Assembly: GCF_003491345.1 (NCBI RefSeq) | Contig: NZ_CP025512.1 | Location: 620,001-684,000 of the forward strand | Reading direction: 5' to 3' | Length of the DNA: 64,000 bases | DNA from: Neorhizobium sp. SOG26 | GTDB taxonomy: Bacteria; Pseudomonadota; Alphaproteobacteria; Rhizobiales; Rhizobiaceae | Shown here: one piece after another, positions 34,328 to 42,622 of the stretch | Layout of the letters: each line of letters starts with the position of its first letter | How positions within the stretch are numbered: position 1 is the stretch's first letter | Translations under genes and position numbers: made by a program | The notes under the pieces: generated by a model | Database searches by the model: none | The model's input: the letters and a program-made list of their open reading frames with translations, nothing else | Told to the model about the DNA's origin: nothing

Positions 34328-35116
34328 TCAGATCGACCGCGACGCTCCGCCGTCGACGCGCAGCATGGTACCCGTCACATAGCTCGCCGGCACGGAGCAC
34401 AGGAAGGCGCCCGCGGCGGCAAACTCCTCGACCTTGCCGAGACGGCCGGCCGGGATCGTCTTCAGCGATGCGGCGCGGACCTCCTCAAGGCTCTTGCCCT
34501 GGCGCTTGGCATTGGCGCCATCGAGTTCATCGATGCGGTCGGTATGGATGCGGCCCGGCAACAGCATGTTGCAGGTGATGCCGAAGCTCGCCACCTCCGC
34601 CGCCATGGTCTTGTTCCAGCCAACGAGCGCCCCGCGCAGCGTGTTCGACAGCGCGAGGTTCGGGATCGGTTCGAAGACGCCCGACGACGCAACCGTCAGG
34701 ATGCGGCCGAAGCCCTGTTCCTTCATCTGCGGCAGGAAGGCGTTGGTCAGCGTGATGACGCGCAGCACCATGGACTGGAAGAAGGTGTCGAGCTTTTCGG
34801 CCGTCATCTCTTCCGCGGTGCCCGGGGTCGGGCCGCCCGTGTTGTTGACGAGGATGTCGATGTCGCCGAGCTTTTCCTTCACGCCATCCACCATGGACTG
34901 GACGAAATTGTCTTCCGCGAGGTCGCCCCACAGCCAGTCGGCCTTGCCCTTTCCGGCTGCGTTGATGGCCGCGCAGTTTTCCGCCAGCCGATCGCCCGAG
35001 CGGCCGACGAGGAGAACATGAGCGCCTTCTGCCGCAAGCGCCTTGGCAATGCCAAGCCCAAGCCCGCGTGAGGAAGCAAGAACAAGCGCACGCTTGCCGG
35101 TGAGGCCGAAATCCAT
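34328..35116 (-). CDS. SDR-family oxidoreductase, atypical active site
   Basis: A 262-residue short-chain dehydrogenase/reductase. The nucleotide-binding start is ALVLASSRGLGLGIAKAL, with Ser-Ser replacing the usual Thr-Gly, followed by 'LVNNTGGPTPG' (NNxG motif). The catalytic region reads 'ASSGVFEPIPNLALSNTLRGALVGW': Ser is kept, but no Tyr-xxx-Lys pair appears where expected. The C-terminal 'ASYVTGTMLRVDGGASRSI' is standard. GGAGG lies eight bases before ATG 35116. Often annotated as 3-oxoacyl-ACP reductase, but without YxxxK that reaction is doubtful. Confidence 0.8.
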   Translation of the reverse strand: MDFGLTGKRALVLASSRGLGLGIAKALAAEGAHVLLVGRSGDRLAENCAAINAAGKGKADWLWGDLAEDNFVQSMVDGVKEKLGDIDILVNNTGGPTPGTAEEMTAEKLDTFFQSMVLRVITLTNAFLPQMKEQGFGRILTVASSGVFEPIPNLALSNTLRGALVGWNKTMAAEVASFGITCNMLLPGRIHTDRIDELDGANAKRQGKSLEEVRAASLKTIPAGRLGKVEEFAAAGAFLCSVPASYVTGTMLRVDGGASRSI

Positions 35117-35217
35117 GGTGTGATCCTCCTGATTTTGTCTTGAAGTTGCGGAAGTTATAGCAGCCGTTCGGCAGTGGGGAAGGCCGATCTTGCAATCTTC
35201 CGTTCGACTGTTAGATG

Positions 35218-35236
35218 ACGTATACGTAAACGTAAT
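35218..35236. promoter_or_regulatory. Triple ACGT repeat upstream of ETF-QO (LiuR/MerR-like site)
   Basis: Three ACGT units stand exactly six bases apart (ACGTATACGTAAACGTAAT), 150 bases before the ETF-QO start. TTTACGT-type palindromes of this kind are described for MerR-family LiuR regulators of branched-chain amino acid and fatty acid breakdown, whose regulons often include ETF-QO. The pattern is seen; the regulator is inferred. Confidence 0.4.
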
Positions 35237-35384
35237 ATGCGAAAGCGGAAACGCGGGTTGCGCGAATGGCAAGGGTGGAGACGTTTTCCTGCCTCGACAA
35301 CAGCGGTCGGTTTTGCAAAGACAGGATGCCCTGCGTGGCAGGCGAAAAGAACATGCCGGTAGGGGCCGGCGAGCGGAGTTTGAT

Positions 35385-37061
35385 ATGAGCGACCAGGACC
35401 TTCCCGCCCACGAATTGCCCGAACGCGAAGCGATGGAATTTGATGTTGTGATTGTGGGGGCGGGGCCTGCTGGTCTTTCTGCCGCAATCCGGCTGAAACA
35501 GATCAATCCGGATCTGACCGTCGTGGTTCTGGAAAAGGGATCGGAAGTCGGCGCCCATATCCTGTCCGGCGCGGTCGTGGATCCGTCGGGCATCGACGCG
35601 CTGTTGCCGGATTGGCGCAGCGAAGACGGCCACCCCTTCAAGACGCCGGTGACGGACGACCAGTTCCTTTTCCTCGGGCCGGCCGGTTCGGTCCGCCTTC
35701 CGAACGTCCTGATGCCGCCGCTGATGAACAACCACGGCAACTATATCGTCTCGCTCGGCAATGTCTGTCGCTGGCTCGCCGAAAAGGCGGAAGGCTTGGG
35801 CGTCGAGATCTATCCGGGTTTTGCCGCAACCGAAGTGCTCTACAACGAAGCGGGCGCGGTGATCGGTGTCGCCACCGGCGACATGGGCGTCGAGCGCAAC
35901 GGCGAACCCGGCCCGAACTTTACCCGCGGCATGGAACTGCACGGCAAGTATGTGCTGATCGGCGAGGGCGTGCGCGGTTCGCTCGCCAAGCAGCTGATCC
36001 TGCGTTATGACCTGCAGAGCGGCCGCGAGCCGCAGAAATACGGCATCGGCCTCAAGGAACTCTGGGAAGTAAAGCCGGAAAACCACAAGCCGGGCCTGGT
36101 GCAGCACTCGTTTGGCTGGCCGCTCAACATGTCCACCGGCGGCGGTTCGTTCCTCTACCACCTCGAGGACAATCTGGTTGCCGTCGGCTTCGTGGTTCAC
36201 CTCAACTACAAGAACCCTTACCTCTACCCGTTCGAGGAATTCCAGCGCTTCAAGACGCATCCGGCGATCCGCTCCACCTTCGAGGGCGGCAAGCGCCTGA
36301 CCTATGGCGCACGCGCCATCACCGAAGGCGGCTACCAGTCGGTGCCGAAGCTGACCTTCCCGGGTGGCGCGCTGATCGGCTGCTCGGCCGGCCTCGTCAA
36401 CGTCCCGCGCATCAAGGGCAGCCACAACGCGGTTCATTCCGGCATGCTGGCGGCAGAACACGTCGCCGCAGCGATTGCAGCTGGCCGCGCCAACGACGAA
36501 GTGGTCGAGATCGAGAACGAGTGGCGTTCGACCGCTATCGGCAAGGACCTGAAGCGGGTGCGCAACGTCAAGCCGCTCTGGTCGAAGCTCGGCACGGGTC
36601 TCGGCATCGCGCTCGGCGGCATCGACATGTGGACGAACCAGTTGCTCGGCTTCTCCTTCTTCGGCACGATGAAGCACGGCAAGACGGACGCGGCCTCGCT
36701 CGAGCCGGCGGCCAAGCACAAGAAGATCGATTATCCGAAGCCGGATGGGGTGCTCACCTTCGACCGCCTCTCGTCGGTCTTCCTGTCCAATACCAACCAC
36801 GAGGAAGACCAGCCGGTCCATCTCCAGGTGAAGGACATGGACCTGCAGAAGCGCTCGGAACTGGAAGTTTTTGCCGGCCCCTCGACGCGCTACTGTCCGG
36901 CCGGCGTTTACGAATGGGTGGAGAAGGACGGCGAGCAGGTCTACGTCATCAACGCGCAGAACTGCGTCCACTGCAAGACCTGCGACATCAAGGACCCGAA
37001 CCAGAACATCAACTGGGTACCGCCGCAGGGCGGTGAGGGACCGGTCTATCCGAATATGTGA
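35385..37061 (+). CDS. Electron transfer flavoprotein-ubiquinone oxidoreductase
   Basis: A 558-residue inner-membrane-bound enzyme that takes electrons from ETF (loaded by acyl-CoA and other dehydrogenases) and reduces ubiquinone. FAD site VVIVGAGPAGLSAAIRL is near residue 19-35; the ubiquinone/membrane region lies in the middle (GGGSFLYHLEDNLVAVG); the C terminus carries the 4Fe-4S ligands in 'RYCPAGVYEW' and 'NCVHCKTCDIKDPNQNINW'. Length is normal. Start ATG 35385 follows GGAG. It is divergent from the SDR gene with a long leader holding an ACGT-repeat site. Confidence 0.95.
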   Translation: MSDQDLPAHELPEREAMEFDVVIVGAGPAGLSAAIRLKQINPDLTVVVLEKGSEVGAHILSGAVVDPSGIDALLPDWRSEDGHPFKTPVTDDQFLFLGPAGSVRLPNVLMPPLMNNHGNYIVSLGNVCRWLAEKAEGLGVEIYPGFAATEVLYNEAGAVIGVATGDMGVERNGEPGPNFTRGMELHGKYVLIGEGVRGSLAKQLILRYDLQSGREPQKYGIGLKELWEVKPENHKPGLVQHSFGWPLNMSTGGGSFLYHLEDNLVAVGFVVHLNYKNPYLYPFEEFQRFKTHPAIRSTFEGGKRLTYGARAITEGGYQSVPKLTFPGGALIGCSAGLVNVPRIKGSHNAVHSGMLAAEHVAAAIAAGRANDEVVEIENEWRSTAIGKDLKRVRNVKPLWSKLGTGLGIALGGIDMWTNQLLGFSFFGTMKHGKTDAASLEPAAKHKKIDYPKPDGVLTFDRLSSVFLSNTNHEEDQPVHLQVKDMDLQKRSELEVFAGPSTRYCPAGVYEWVEKDGEQVYVINAQNCVHCKTCDIKDPNQNINWVPPQGGEGPVYPNM

Positions 37062-37065
37062 TCGG

Positions 37066-37431
37066 CTAGCCGTCGTAAGCCAGATCAAGCGCCGTCGCGA
37101 CCTTCGCGAGGCGCTTGTCGCGGGTGAAGATGCGTGTCCCGGCAGCCATCGCTGCTGAGGCCAGCAGGTGGGCGTCGACGTAGCCAATCCCGCTCCCCGA
37201 AAGCGCGTGCCGCTTAATGATGGTCAGTACGTCGTCAGTTTGTGCGACTGCGGCCGGACGCATCTGGAGGAGCGCGTCGATGATCTCGTCGTGACGCTTC
37301 ATGTTGCCGAGCGCCAGTTCTCCGATGACGAAGGGGCGGACCAGCGCTTGATCTCGCTTGAGAAGAAGCTCCACCTCCACCTCCGGCTGACGAATGTGAT
37401 TGATCCAGACGGAGGTGTCGATGATGATCAA
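37066..37431 (-). CDS. vapC: VapC toxin, PIN-domain ribonuclease
   Basis: A 121-residue PIN-domain toxin that would cut RNA. The acidic site is visible as 'IIIDTSVWINHIR' (first Asp), 'VIGELALGN' (Glu), 'GYVDAHLLASA' and the final 'TRIFTRDKRLAKVA' with its Asp. I prefer the TTG at 37431, which overlaps the antitoxin stop as TTGA and has AGGAAAA upstream; a GTG at 37449 is the alternative. It is convergent with the ETF-QO gene, four bases from its stop. Confidence 0.82.
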   Translation of the reverse strand: MIIIDTSVWINHIRQPEVEVELLLKRDQALVRPFVIGELALGNMKRHDEIIDALLQMRPAAVAQTDDVLTIIKRHALSGSGIGYVDAHLLASAAMAAGTRIFTRDKRLAKVATALDLAYDG

Positions 37432-37649
37432 TCGTGATTTTCCTGCCACGTGCCGTCAGATTTCCAGCGTCGTCTAGGCGCTGCAGTGGCATTGGGATCG
37501 CTTCCGCCAAGCTCGATCAGCTTCTGGGCCGCGTTACGCTGAACAACGGCCATCAACGCCGCCTTCACGACTGCGTCTGTTTCCTGCAGGCCTGTCGCTT
37601 CTCTTGCCTTCGAGAGCAATTCGTCGTCGATGGTGATCGTCATATGCAT
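37428..37649 (-). CDS. vapB: VapB-family antitoxin
   Basis: A 73-residue antitoxin beginning MHMTITIDDELLSKAREATG, the typical VapB/DUF2191-type start with a short DNA-binding strand and helix, followed by 'TDAVVKAALMAVVQRNAAQKL' and a basic/acidic tail that would hold the toxin. AGGAG lies seven bases before ATG 37649. It overlaps vapC and should autoregulate the pair together with it. Confidence 0.8.
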   Translation of the reverse strand: MHMTITIDDELLSKAREATGLQETDAVVKAALMAVVQRNAAQKLIELGGSDPNATAAPRRRWKSDGTWQENHD

Positions 37650-37816
37650 GCCGGTTCTCCTCACGCAACAATAACACTCGAAGTGCTGGAAGCAACGCTA
37701 CGTGAACTCGTCCGCTGACGCGTTCGTGATCGCCGGAGCAGGCCGGCACTTATCATTTCATTAACCATAATCTCAGTATTTCTGCGTCATCACTTTGACG
37801 CACCAAGGACACATTC

Positions 37817-38428
37817 ATGTCGATTTCCCGTCGCGGCTTTCTTGCAGGCCTGCCGCTCCTTATGGCCGGCTGCGCCTCCACCGTTTCCGACCAGGCCAAC
37901 TATGCGACGGTCAGCAATGAAGAGTTCCCGCTGAAGGCGGTACCGATCGAGAAGATCAAGCCGGAACTTCGCCGCCAGGAAGTGGCCTATGTCACGCCGC
38001 ACGCACCCGGAACAGTGGTGGTCGATACGCCGGCGCGCCGCGCTTATTTTGTGCTCGGCAATGGCCGTGCGATCCGCTACGGCGTCGGCGTTGGTCGTGC
38101 CGGCCTGGCGCTGGCGGGCAATGCCTATGTCGGTCGCAAGGCCGAATGGCCGTCCTGGACGCCAACCCCCAACATGCAGCGCCGCGAAGAGCGCTACCGC
38201 AAGCTCGCCGGCGGCATGCCGGGCGGTCCGAACAACCCGCTCGGCGCCCGCGCGATGTATCTCTATCGCAACGGCAACGACACCATGTTCCGCCTGCACG
38301 GCACCAACCAGCCGGAATCGATCGGGCTTGCCATGTCGAGCGGCTGCATCCGCTTCATGAACCACGACATCATCGACCTCTACAACCGCGTCCAGGTCGG
38401 CGCCAAGGTCGTCGTGCTCCAGGCTTGA
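37817..38428 (+). CDS. L,D-transpeptidase (YkuD), predicted Tat lipoprotein
   Basis: A 203-residue cell-wall enzyme that makes 3-3 peptidoglycan crosslinks or attaches proteins to peptidoglycan. The N terminus combines a twin-arginine motif (ISRRGFLAG) with a lipobox (LMAGC, Cys19), so it is probably exported folded and lipidated. The YkuD core runs from 'PGTVVVDTPARRAYFVLGNG' to the catalytic motif 'FRLHGTNQPESIGLAMSSGC' with Cys followed by IRF. Polar-growing Rhizobiales rely heavily on such enzymes. A strong terminator follows. Confidence 0.9.
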   Translation: MSISRRGFLAGLPLLMAGCASTVSDQANYATVSNEEFPLKAVPIEKIKPELRRQEVAYVTPHAPGTVVVDTPARRAYFVLGNGRAIRYGVGVGRAGLALAGNAYVGRKAEWPSWTPTPNMQRREERYRKLAGGMPGGPNNPLGARAMYLYRNGNDTMFRLHGTNQPESIGLAMSSGCIRFMNHDIIDLYNRVQVGAKVVVLQA

Positions 38429-38450
38429 TATTCAGGTTCGATGGGTGAGG

Positions 38451-38476
38451 GCCCGCCGCTTGCGGCGGGCTTTCGC
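38451..38476 (+). terminator. Hairpin terminator after the L,D-transpeptidase gene
   Basis: GCCCGCCGC-TT-GCGGCGGGC is a perfect 9-bp stem 22 bases after the stop, followed by TTTCGCTT. It lies between convergent genes and could serve both. Confidence 0.75.
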
Positions 38477-38486
38477 TTGTCTGGCT

Positions 38487-38903
38487 CTAGCGCGATTTCC
38501 AAGCGACCACCATCATGCCGCCGATGACGGTGATGTGCTCCATCGCCACGTGGAATTCCATGGTGCGCATCGGCTCCTCCATCGACCAGAAATGATGGAC
38601 GAGGGGGATGGTAAGCGCGGTGAAGACGGCAAGCGCACCGGCGCCCAGCCAGGTCCAGCGGTTCAGGATCACCAGCAGCGATCCGCCGATCTGCACGATG
38701 ATCGTCGCGATGTTGAAGGCAACCGCCGGCTCCAGGCCGAACTGCGCCATCTCGGCCACGCCGCCCTGGAAGTCGATGAGCTTCGAGAGGCCGCTTCCCC
38801 AGAAAGCGAAAGTCAGCACGATGCGGGCGAGATATCCGAACCAGGTCGTGCCCGTGACCGCGTCCAGCGGATTGCCAAAACTCGATGTCGATGAAGTTGC
38901 CAT
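38487..38903 (-). CDS. DoxX-family membrane protein
   Basis: A 138-residue protein with four predicted helices: the first near residues 22-40 (YLARIVLTFAFWGSGLSKL), then 'FNIATIIVQIGGSLLVIL', 'WLGAGALAVFTALTIPLVHHF' and 'HITVIGGMMVVAWK'. The 'SGLSKLIDFQGGVAEM' loop is the DoxX family signature. GGAGGGG lies six bases before ATG 38903. DoxX proteins are often tied to oxidative stress or quinone chemistry, but no partner is adjacent, so the role stays open. Confidence 0.82.
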   Translation of the reverse strand: MATSSTSSFGNPLDAVTGTTWFGYLARIVLTFAFWGSGLSKLIDFQGGVAEMAQFGLEPAVAFNIATIIVQIGGSLLVILNRWTWLGAGALAVFTALTIPLVHHFWSMEEPMRTMEFHVAMEHITVIGGMMVVAWKSR

Positions 38904-39006
38904 GATGTCCCCTCCGGTGTTTGTCCCGGCGAGATCATAGCTCAAGTCATGGCGCGCGTTAAGGTGTGGCGTGGCGCGTTTGCACCTATCGGGAGCAACC
39001 GTCCGG

Positions 39007-40023
39007 CTAAAAACCGGAAAGCACGATCTTGCCCTTGGTGCGGTTGCTCTCGATCATCGCATGCGCCTTCTTCAGGTTCTCGGCGTTGATCTTGCCAAGC
39101 GTTTCCGACAGCGTCGACCGAAGCTTTTTGGCATCAATAAGCTCGGCCACATGGTTCAGCAGCTTGTGCTGTTCGATCATGTCTGCCGTCTGCCACACCG
39201 GCCGGGCAAACATCATCTCCCAGTGGATCGACAGCGCCTTGCTCTTGAAGGGCCGCAGGTCCATCGGCTCCTTGGGATCGTCGATCAACGACAGCCGGCC
39301 CTGCGGCGCGATCAGTTCGAGGATATCCGGCAGGTGCGTTTCGGTGTGGGTGGTGGAGAACACGAAAGCCGGTGCGCCGATCGCCATCTCGGCCAATTGT
39401 TTTGCCATCGGCTTCGAGTGGTCGAGCACGTGGTGGGCGCCGAAACTGCGGATCCACTCCATCGTCTCCGGCCGCGAGCCGGTGCCGATCACCGTCACGT
39501 CGGAAAGTTCGCGCAGAAGCTGGATGGCAATCGAGCCGACGCCGCCGGCGCCGCCAATCACCAGTACGGCGTTCCACGCACCCGCGACCTTGTCCTGCAC
39601 CTTCATGCGGTGGAACAGCGCCTCATAGGCGGTGATCGCCGTCAACGGCAGGGCAGCGGCTTCCTCGAACGACAGTGTCTTCGGCTTGAAGCCGACGATC
39701 CGCTCGTCCACCAGGTGCAATTCGGCATTCGTGCCCGGACGGTTGATGGCACCGGCGTAATAAACTTCGTCGCCCGGCTTGAAGAGCTTCACCTCCGGCC
39801 CGACGGCTTTCACCACGCCGGCTGCGTCATAACCCAGGATACGGTGCTGGCCGGGCTCTACGGCGGCCGTGCGGCGCACCTTCGTATCCACCGGATTGAC
39901 TGACACGGCGCGGATTTCCACGAGCAGATCGCGACCCTTGGCTTCCGGCTCCGGAAGGTCGAGATCGAGCAGTGACGTTTCGGAAGTGATCGGCTGAGGC
40001 TGGTTGAACCCGACGGCGCGCAT
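39007..40023 (-). CDS. Zinc-binding-type alcohol dehydrogenase family protein (MDR, quinone reductase-like)
   Basis: A 338-residue medium-chain dehydrogenase/reductase with the N-terminal GroES-like domain ('VSVNPVDTKVRR', 'ILGYDAAGVVKAVGPEV') and a Rossmann domain starting VLVIGGAGGVGSIAIQL. Cysteine ligands for structural or catalytic zinc are not evident, so it resembles quinone oxidoreductases of the group annotated as zinc-binding alcohol dehydrogenase family. AAAGGGAG lies five bases before ATG 40023. The MFS gene upstream is on the same strand, 120 bases away, so the two may be cotranscribed. Confidence 0.85.
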   Translation of the reverse strand: MRAVGFNQPQPITSETSLLDLDLPEPEAKGRDLLVEIRAVSVNPVDTKVRRTAAVEPGQHRILGYDAAGVVKAVGPEVKLFKPGDEVYYAGAINRPGTNAELHLVDERIVGFKPKTLSFEEAAALPLTAITAYEALFHRMKVQDKVAGAWNAVLVIGGAGGVGSIAIQLLRELSDVTVIGTGSRPETMEWIRSFGAHHVLDHSKPMAKQLAEMAIGAPAFVFSTTHTETHLPDILELIAPQGRLSLIDDPKEPMDLRPFKSKALSIHWEMMFARPVWQTADMIEQHKLLNHVAELIDAKKLRSTLSETLGKINAENLKKAHAMIESNRTKGKIVLSGF

Positions 40024-40143
40024 GGCATCTCCCTTTCCATAGGTGCTGGGAGACAAGATGGAACTTGTGGTCTGAGCGCGCAAGGACGGCGAAGGCACCT
40101 GATGGGCGCCTTGCCGATTTTGTGATCTTGCTGATTTGGGCTG

Positions 40144-41385
40144 TCAGGCCCGGCCGCGTCTGGTATCGAGCGTATGGGACACGAAGAACACGCCAAGCCC
40201 GAGCAGCGACAGGAAGGCCCCGACATAACCGGTGGCGGCGAATCCCCAGCCCCAGGTGATGACGAGGCCACCGAGCCAGGCGCCCAGCGCATTGGCGATG
40301 TTGAAGGCGGAGTGGTTGGAGGCGGCAGCGAGCGTCTGCGCGTCGGCGGCAACATCCATGAGCCGCGTCTGCAGCGCGGGGCCGGCCGCAAAACCGCAGC
40401 CGATCAGGAAGACGCAAAGGCACAGGACCGCCGGATATTCCGCAAAGAGCCCGAAGGCGCCCATGACGAAGACGTTGAAGGCCATCACGCCGCCGATCGT
40501 GCCCATCAGCGACAGATCGGCGAGGCGAGAGCCGACGATATTGCCGACATTCATGCCAATGCCGAAGAGCGCCAGCACGATCGCCACGGTGGTCACTGGC
40601 ATGCCAGCGGTCACGGTTGTCGTGGAGGCGATATAGCTGAAGACCGAGAACATGCCGCCGAAGCCGACCGCGGCGATGCCGAGCGTCAGCCAGACCTGGC
40701 TGCGACCGAAGGCGCCGAGTTCGCGTTTGACGCTTGCGCCTTCCATCACCTTGTCGCGGGGCAGGAAATACCAGAGCAGCGCCACAGTCAGCGCGCCGAT
40801 GCCGCCGACAAGGAAGAAGGCCGCACGCCAGCTTAGCAACTGGCCCATGAAGGTGGCGATCGGCGTGCCGAGCAGTGTTGCCACGGTCAGGCCCAGCATG
40901 ACGCGGCCGACGGCGCGGGCCCGCTTGGTGGGCGGGACCATGGAGGCAGCGACAAGCGCCGCGACACCGAAATAGGCGCCGTGCGGCAGGCCGGTGATGA
41001 AGCGCAGCACCGTGAAGCTCCAGAAGTCGGGGGCGACGGCGCTGAGGATATTGCCGAGCGCGAACACCGCCATCAGCCCGAGGAGCAGGGTGCGGCGTGG
41101 CAGCCGCGCCGAAAGCACGGCGATCACCGGGGCGCCGACCACGACGCCGAGCGCATAGGCGCTGATGACATAACCCGCCATCGGGATGCTGACCTGGTAG
41201 GTCGCGGCAACATCCGGGAGCAGGCCCATGATGGCGAATTCACCCGTTCCGATGCCGAAACCGCCAACGGCGAGCGCAATCTCGATGAGGAGCACCGCCA
41301 TGGGGGTGAGGGAGGCAGCGGAGAGGTGGGGTGTTGGTCGGGAGGTATCCTGGACGGACTCGATGGGAGAAGCCGATTGGGTCAT
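40144..41385 (-). CDS. MFS exporter, DHA1 (AraJ-like) family
   Basis: A 413-residue transporter with 12 predicted helices. After a polar N terminus, helix 1 carries the family start 'ALAVGGFGIGTGEFAIMGLLPDVA', motif A-like loop is 'SARLPRRTLLLG', and helix 4-5 has 'RFITGLPHGAYFGVAALVAA', typical of arabinose-efflux/AraJ-like DHA1 pumps. These export sugars, purine analogues or drugs by proton exchange; the substrate is unknown. The 298-base stretch upstream is gene-free. Confidence 0.87.
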   Translation of the reverse strand: MTQSASPIESVQDTSRPTPHLSAASLTPMAVLLIEIALAVGGFGIGTGEFAIMGLLPDVAATYQVSIPMAGYVISAYALGVVVGAPVIAVLSARLPRRTLLLGLMAVFALGNILSAVAPDFWSFTVLRFITGLPHGAYFGVAALVAASMVPPTKRARAVGRVMLGLTVATLLGTPIATFMGQLLSWRAAFFLVGGIGALTVALLWYFLPRDKVMEGASVKRELGAFGRSQVWLTLGIAAVGFGGMFSVFSYIASTTTVTAGMPVTTVAIVLALFGIGMNVGNIVGSRLADLSLMGTIGGVMAFNVFVMGAFGLFAEYPAVLCLCVFLIGCGFAAGPALQTRLMDVAADAQTLAAASNHSAFNIANALGAWLGGLVITWGWGFAATGYVGAFLSLLGLGVFFVSHTLDTRRGRA

Positions 41386-41683
41386 GATGCTGAATATGTC
41401 TTTGGCAAAAAAATACGGGCTGGAATGTGGGAGACATCCAACCCGTTCTGGAGGTAGGTGTGGTCAAATCGCTGACCATGCAGAGAGATTACCATGTCAT
41501 TGTGCATTGCGGTAGATGGCGCCAACGTGGCCTTGCGCAAGAATGCGTGAAACCGCAAGACCAACTGCTAGGCCCGCCGTTCGTTTCTTCAAAACTCCAC
41601 CGTTGATAAACGAGAAGCAGCAACCATTTCACTGTTCGTCCGTTCTTCCGCGGCCCGTTCGGCGCTGCCGCAAGTGAGATGCA

Positions 41684-42622
41684 ATGAACCTTTTTGCCGT
41701 CTTCAACCGCGATGGCGGTACCTTCAAGACCACAGACATGAGCGCTTATTGCGCTCAGGCCACCGAAACCTTCAAGAAGGCCGGCCATGAGATCGAATGC
41801 CATGTCGTCTCGGGCGACAAGGTGGTCGAGACGATGGAGCGCGCCGCTTCGACAAATGGCGTCGACGGACTGATCGCTGGCGGCGGCGATGGGACGATTT
41901 CCGCCGCGGCCGGCATTGCCTGGAAAAGCGGGATTGCGCTTGGCGTCGTTCCTGCCGGCACGATGAACCTCTTTGCCCGCTCGCTCAAACTGCCGCTTGA
42001 TATCTGGGAGGTGCTCGATGCTCTTGCCAACGGAGTGCCCCAGAACATCGATATCGCCAGCGCCAACGGCAAAAGCTTCGTGCACCAGTTCTCCGCCGGC
42101 ATGCACGCCCGCATGGTGCGCTATCGCAACTCCATGACCTTCGGCTCGCGGCTCGGCAAGATGCGCGCCAGCACCCGTGCTGCGATCGGCGTGATCTTCA
42201 ACCCGCCGGAATTCGAGGTCGAATACAATGTCGAAGGCGAGGTCGGGCGGCGTCGCGTCTCGGCGATCTCCGTCTCCAACAACGAGTTCGGCCCGGACCC
42301 GCTGATGTATGCCGACCGGCTGGATCGCGGCGAACTGGGCTTCTATACGGCGGATCCGCTGCGGCCTGCCACTGCCGCAAAGCTCGTCTTCGATATCTTG
42401 CGCGGGCGCTTGAAGGAGAACCCATCGGTCACCGCAATGACCGCACCCGAGCTTGAACTGCATTTCCCGCGATCGCGGCATGACGTGAAATGTGTCATCG
42501 ATGGCGAATTGCTGCCGATGTCCCGCGACGTGCTGCTGAAGATCCACGCCGGCGAGCTCAAGGTGCTCGTCAACCAACCGCAGTCGCCCGCCGATGGGGA
42601 AGGGCAGGGCAGCGGGATCTAG
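41684..42622 (+). CDS. Diacylglycerol kinase-family lipid kinase
   Basis: A 312-residue kinase of the DAGK catalytic family. The nucleotide motif GGGDGTISAAAG is at about residues 66-77 and is followed by LGVVPAGTMNLFAR, the conserved second motif; the C-terminal half (from 'VSAISVSNNEFGPDP') is the beta-rich domain. Members phosphorylate diacylglycerol, ceramide or related lipids at the inner membrane. The stop overlaps the end of the convergent glutamine-synthetase-like gene by four bases. Confidence 0.87.
   Translation: MNLFAVFNRDGGTFKTTDMSAYCAQATETFKKAGHEIECHVVSGDKVVETMERAASTNGVDGLIAGGGDGTISAAAGIAWKSGIALGVVPAGTMNLFARSLKLPLDIWEVLDALANGVPQNIDIASANGKSFVHQFSAGMHARMVRYRNSMTFGSRLGKMRASTRAAIGVIFNPPEFEVEYNVEGEVGRRRVSAISVSNNEFGPDPLMYADRLDRGELGFYTADPLRPATAAKLVFDILRGRLKENPSVTAMTAPELELHFPRSRHDVKCVIDGELLPMSRDVLLKIHAGELKVLVNQPQSPADGEGQGSGI

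Noticed and set aside
35211..37187. Minus-strand open frame of 658 codons opposite ETF-QO
   Set aside because: His/Arg/Asp-rich text without domain, antisense to a fully conserved enzyme.
41386..41683. Small ORFs in the gap between the MFS and lipid kinase genes
   Set aside because: Short frames without ribosome sites or recognisable features; the gap is probably promoter sequence.
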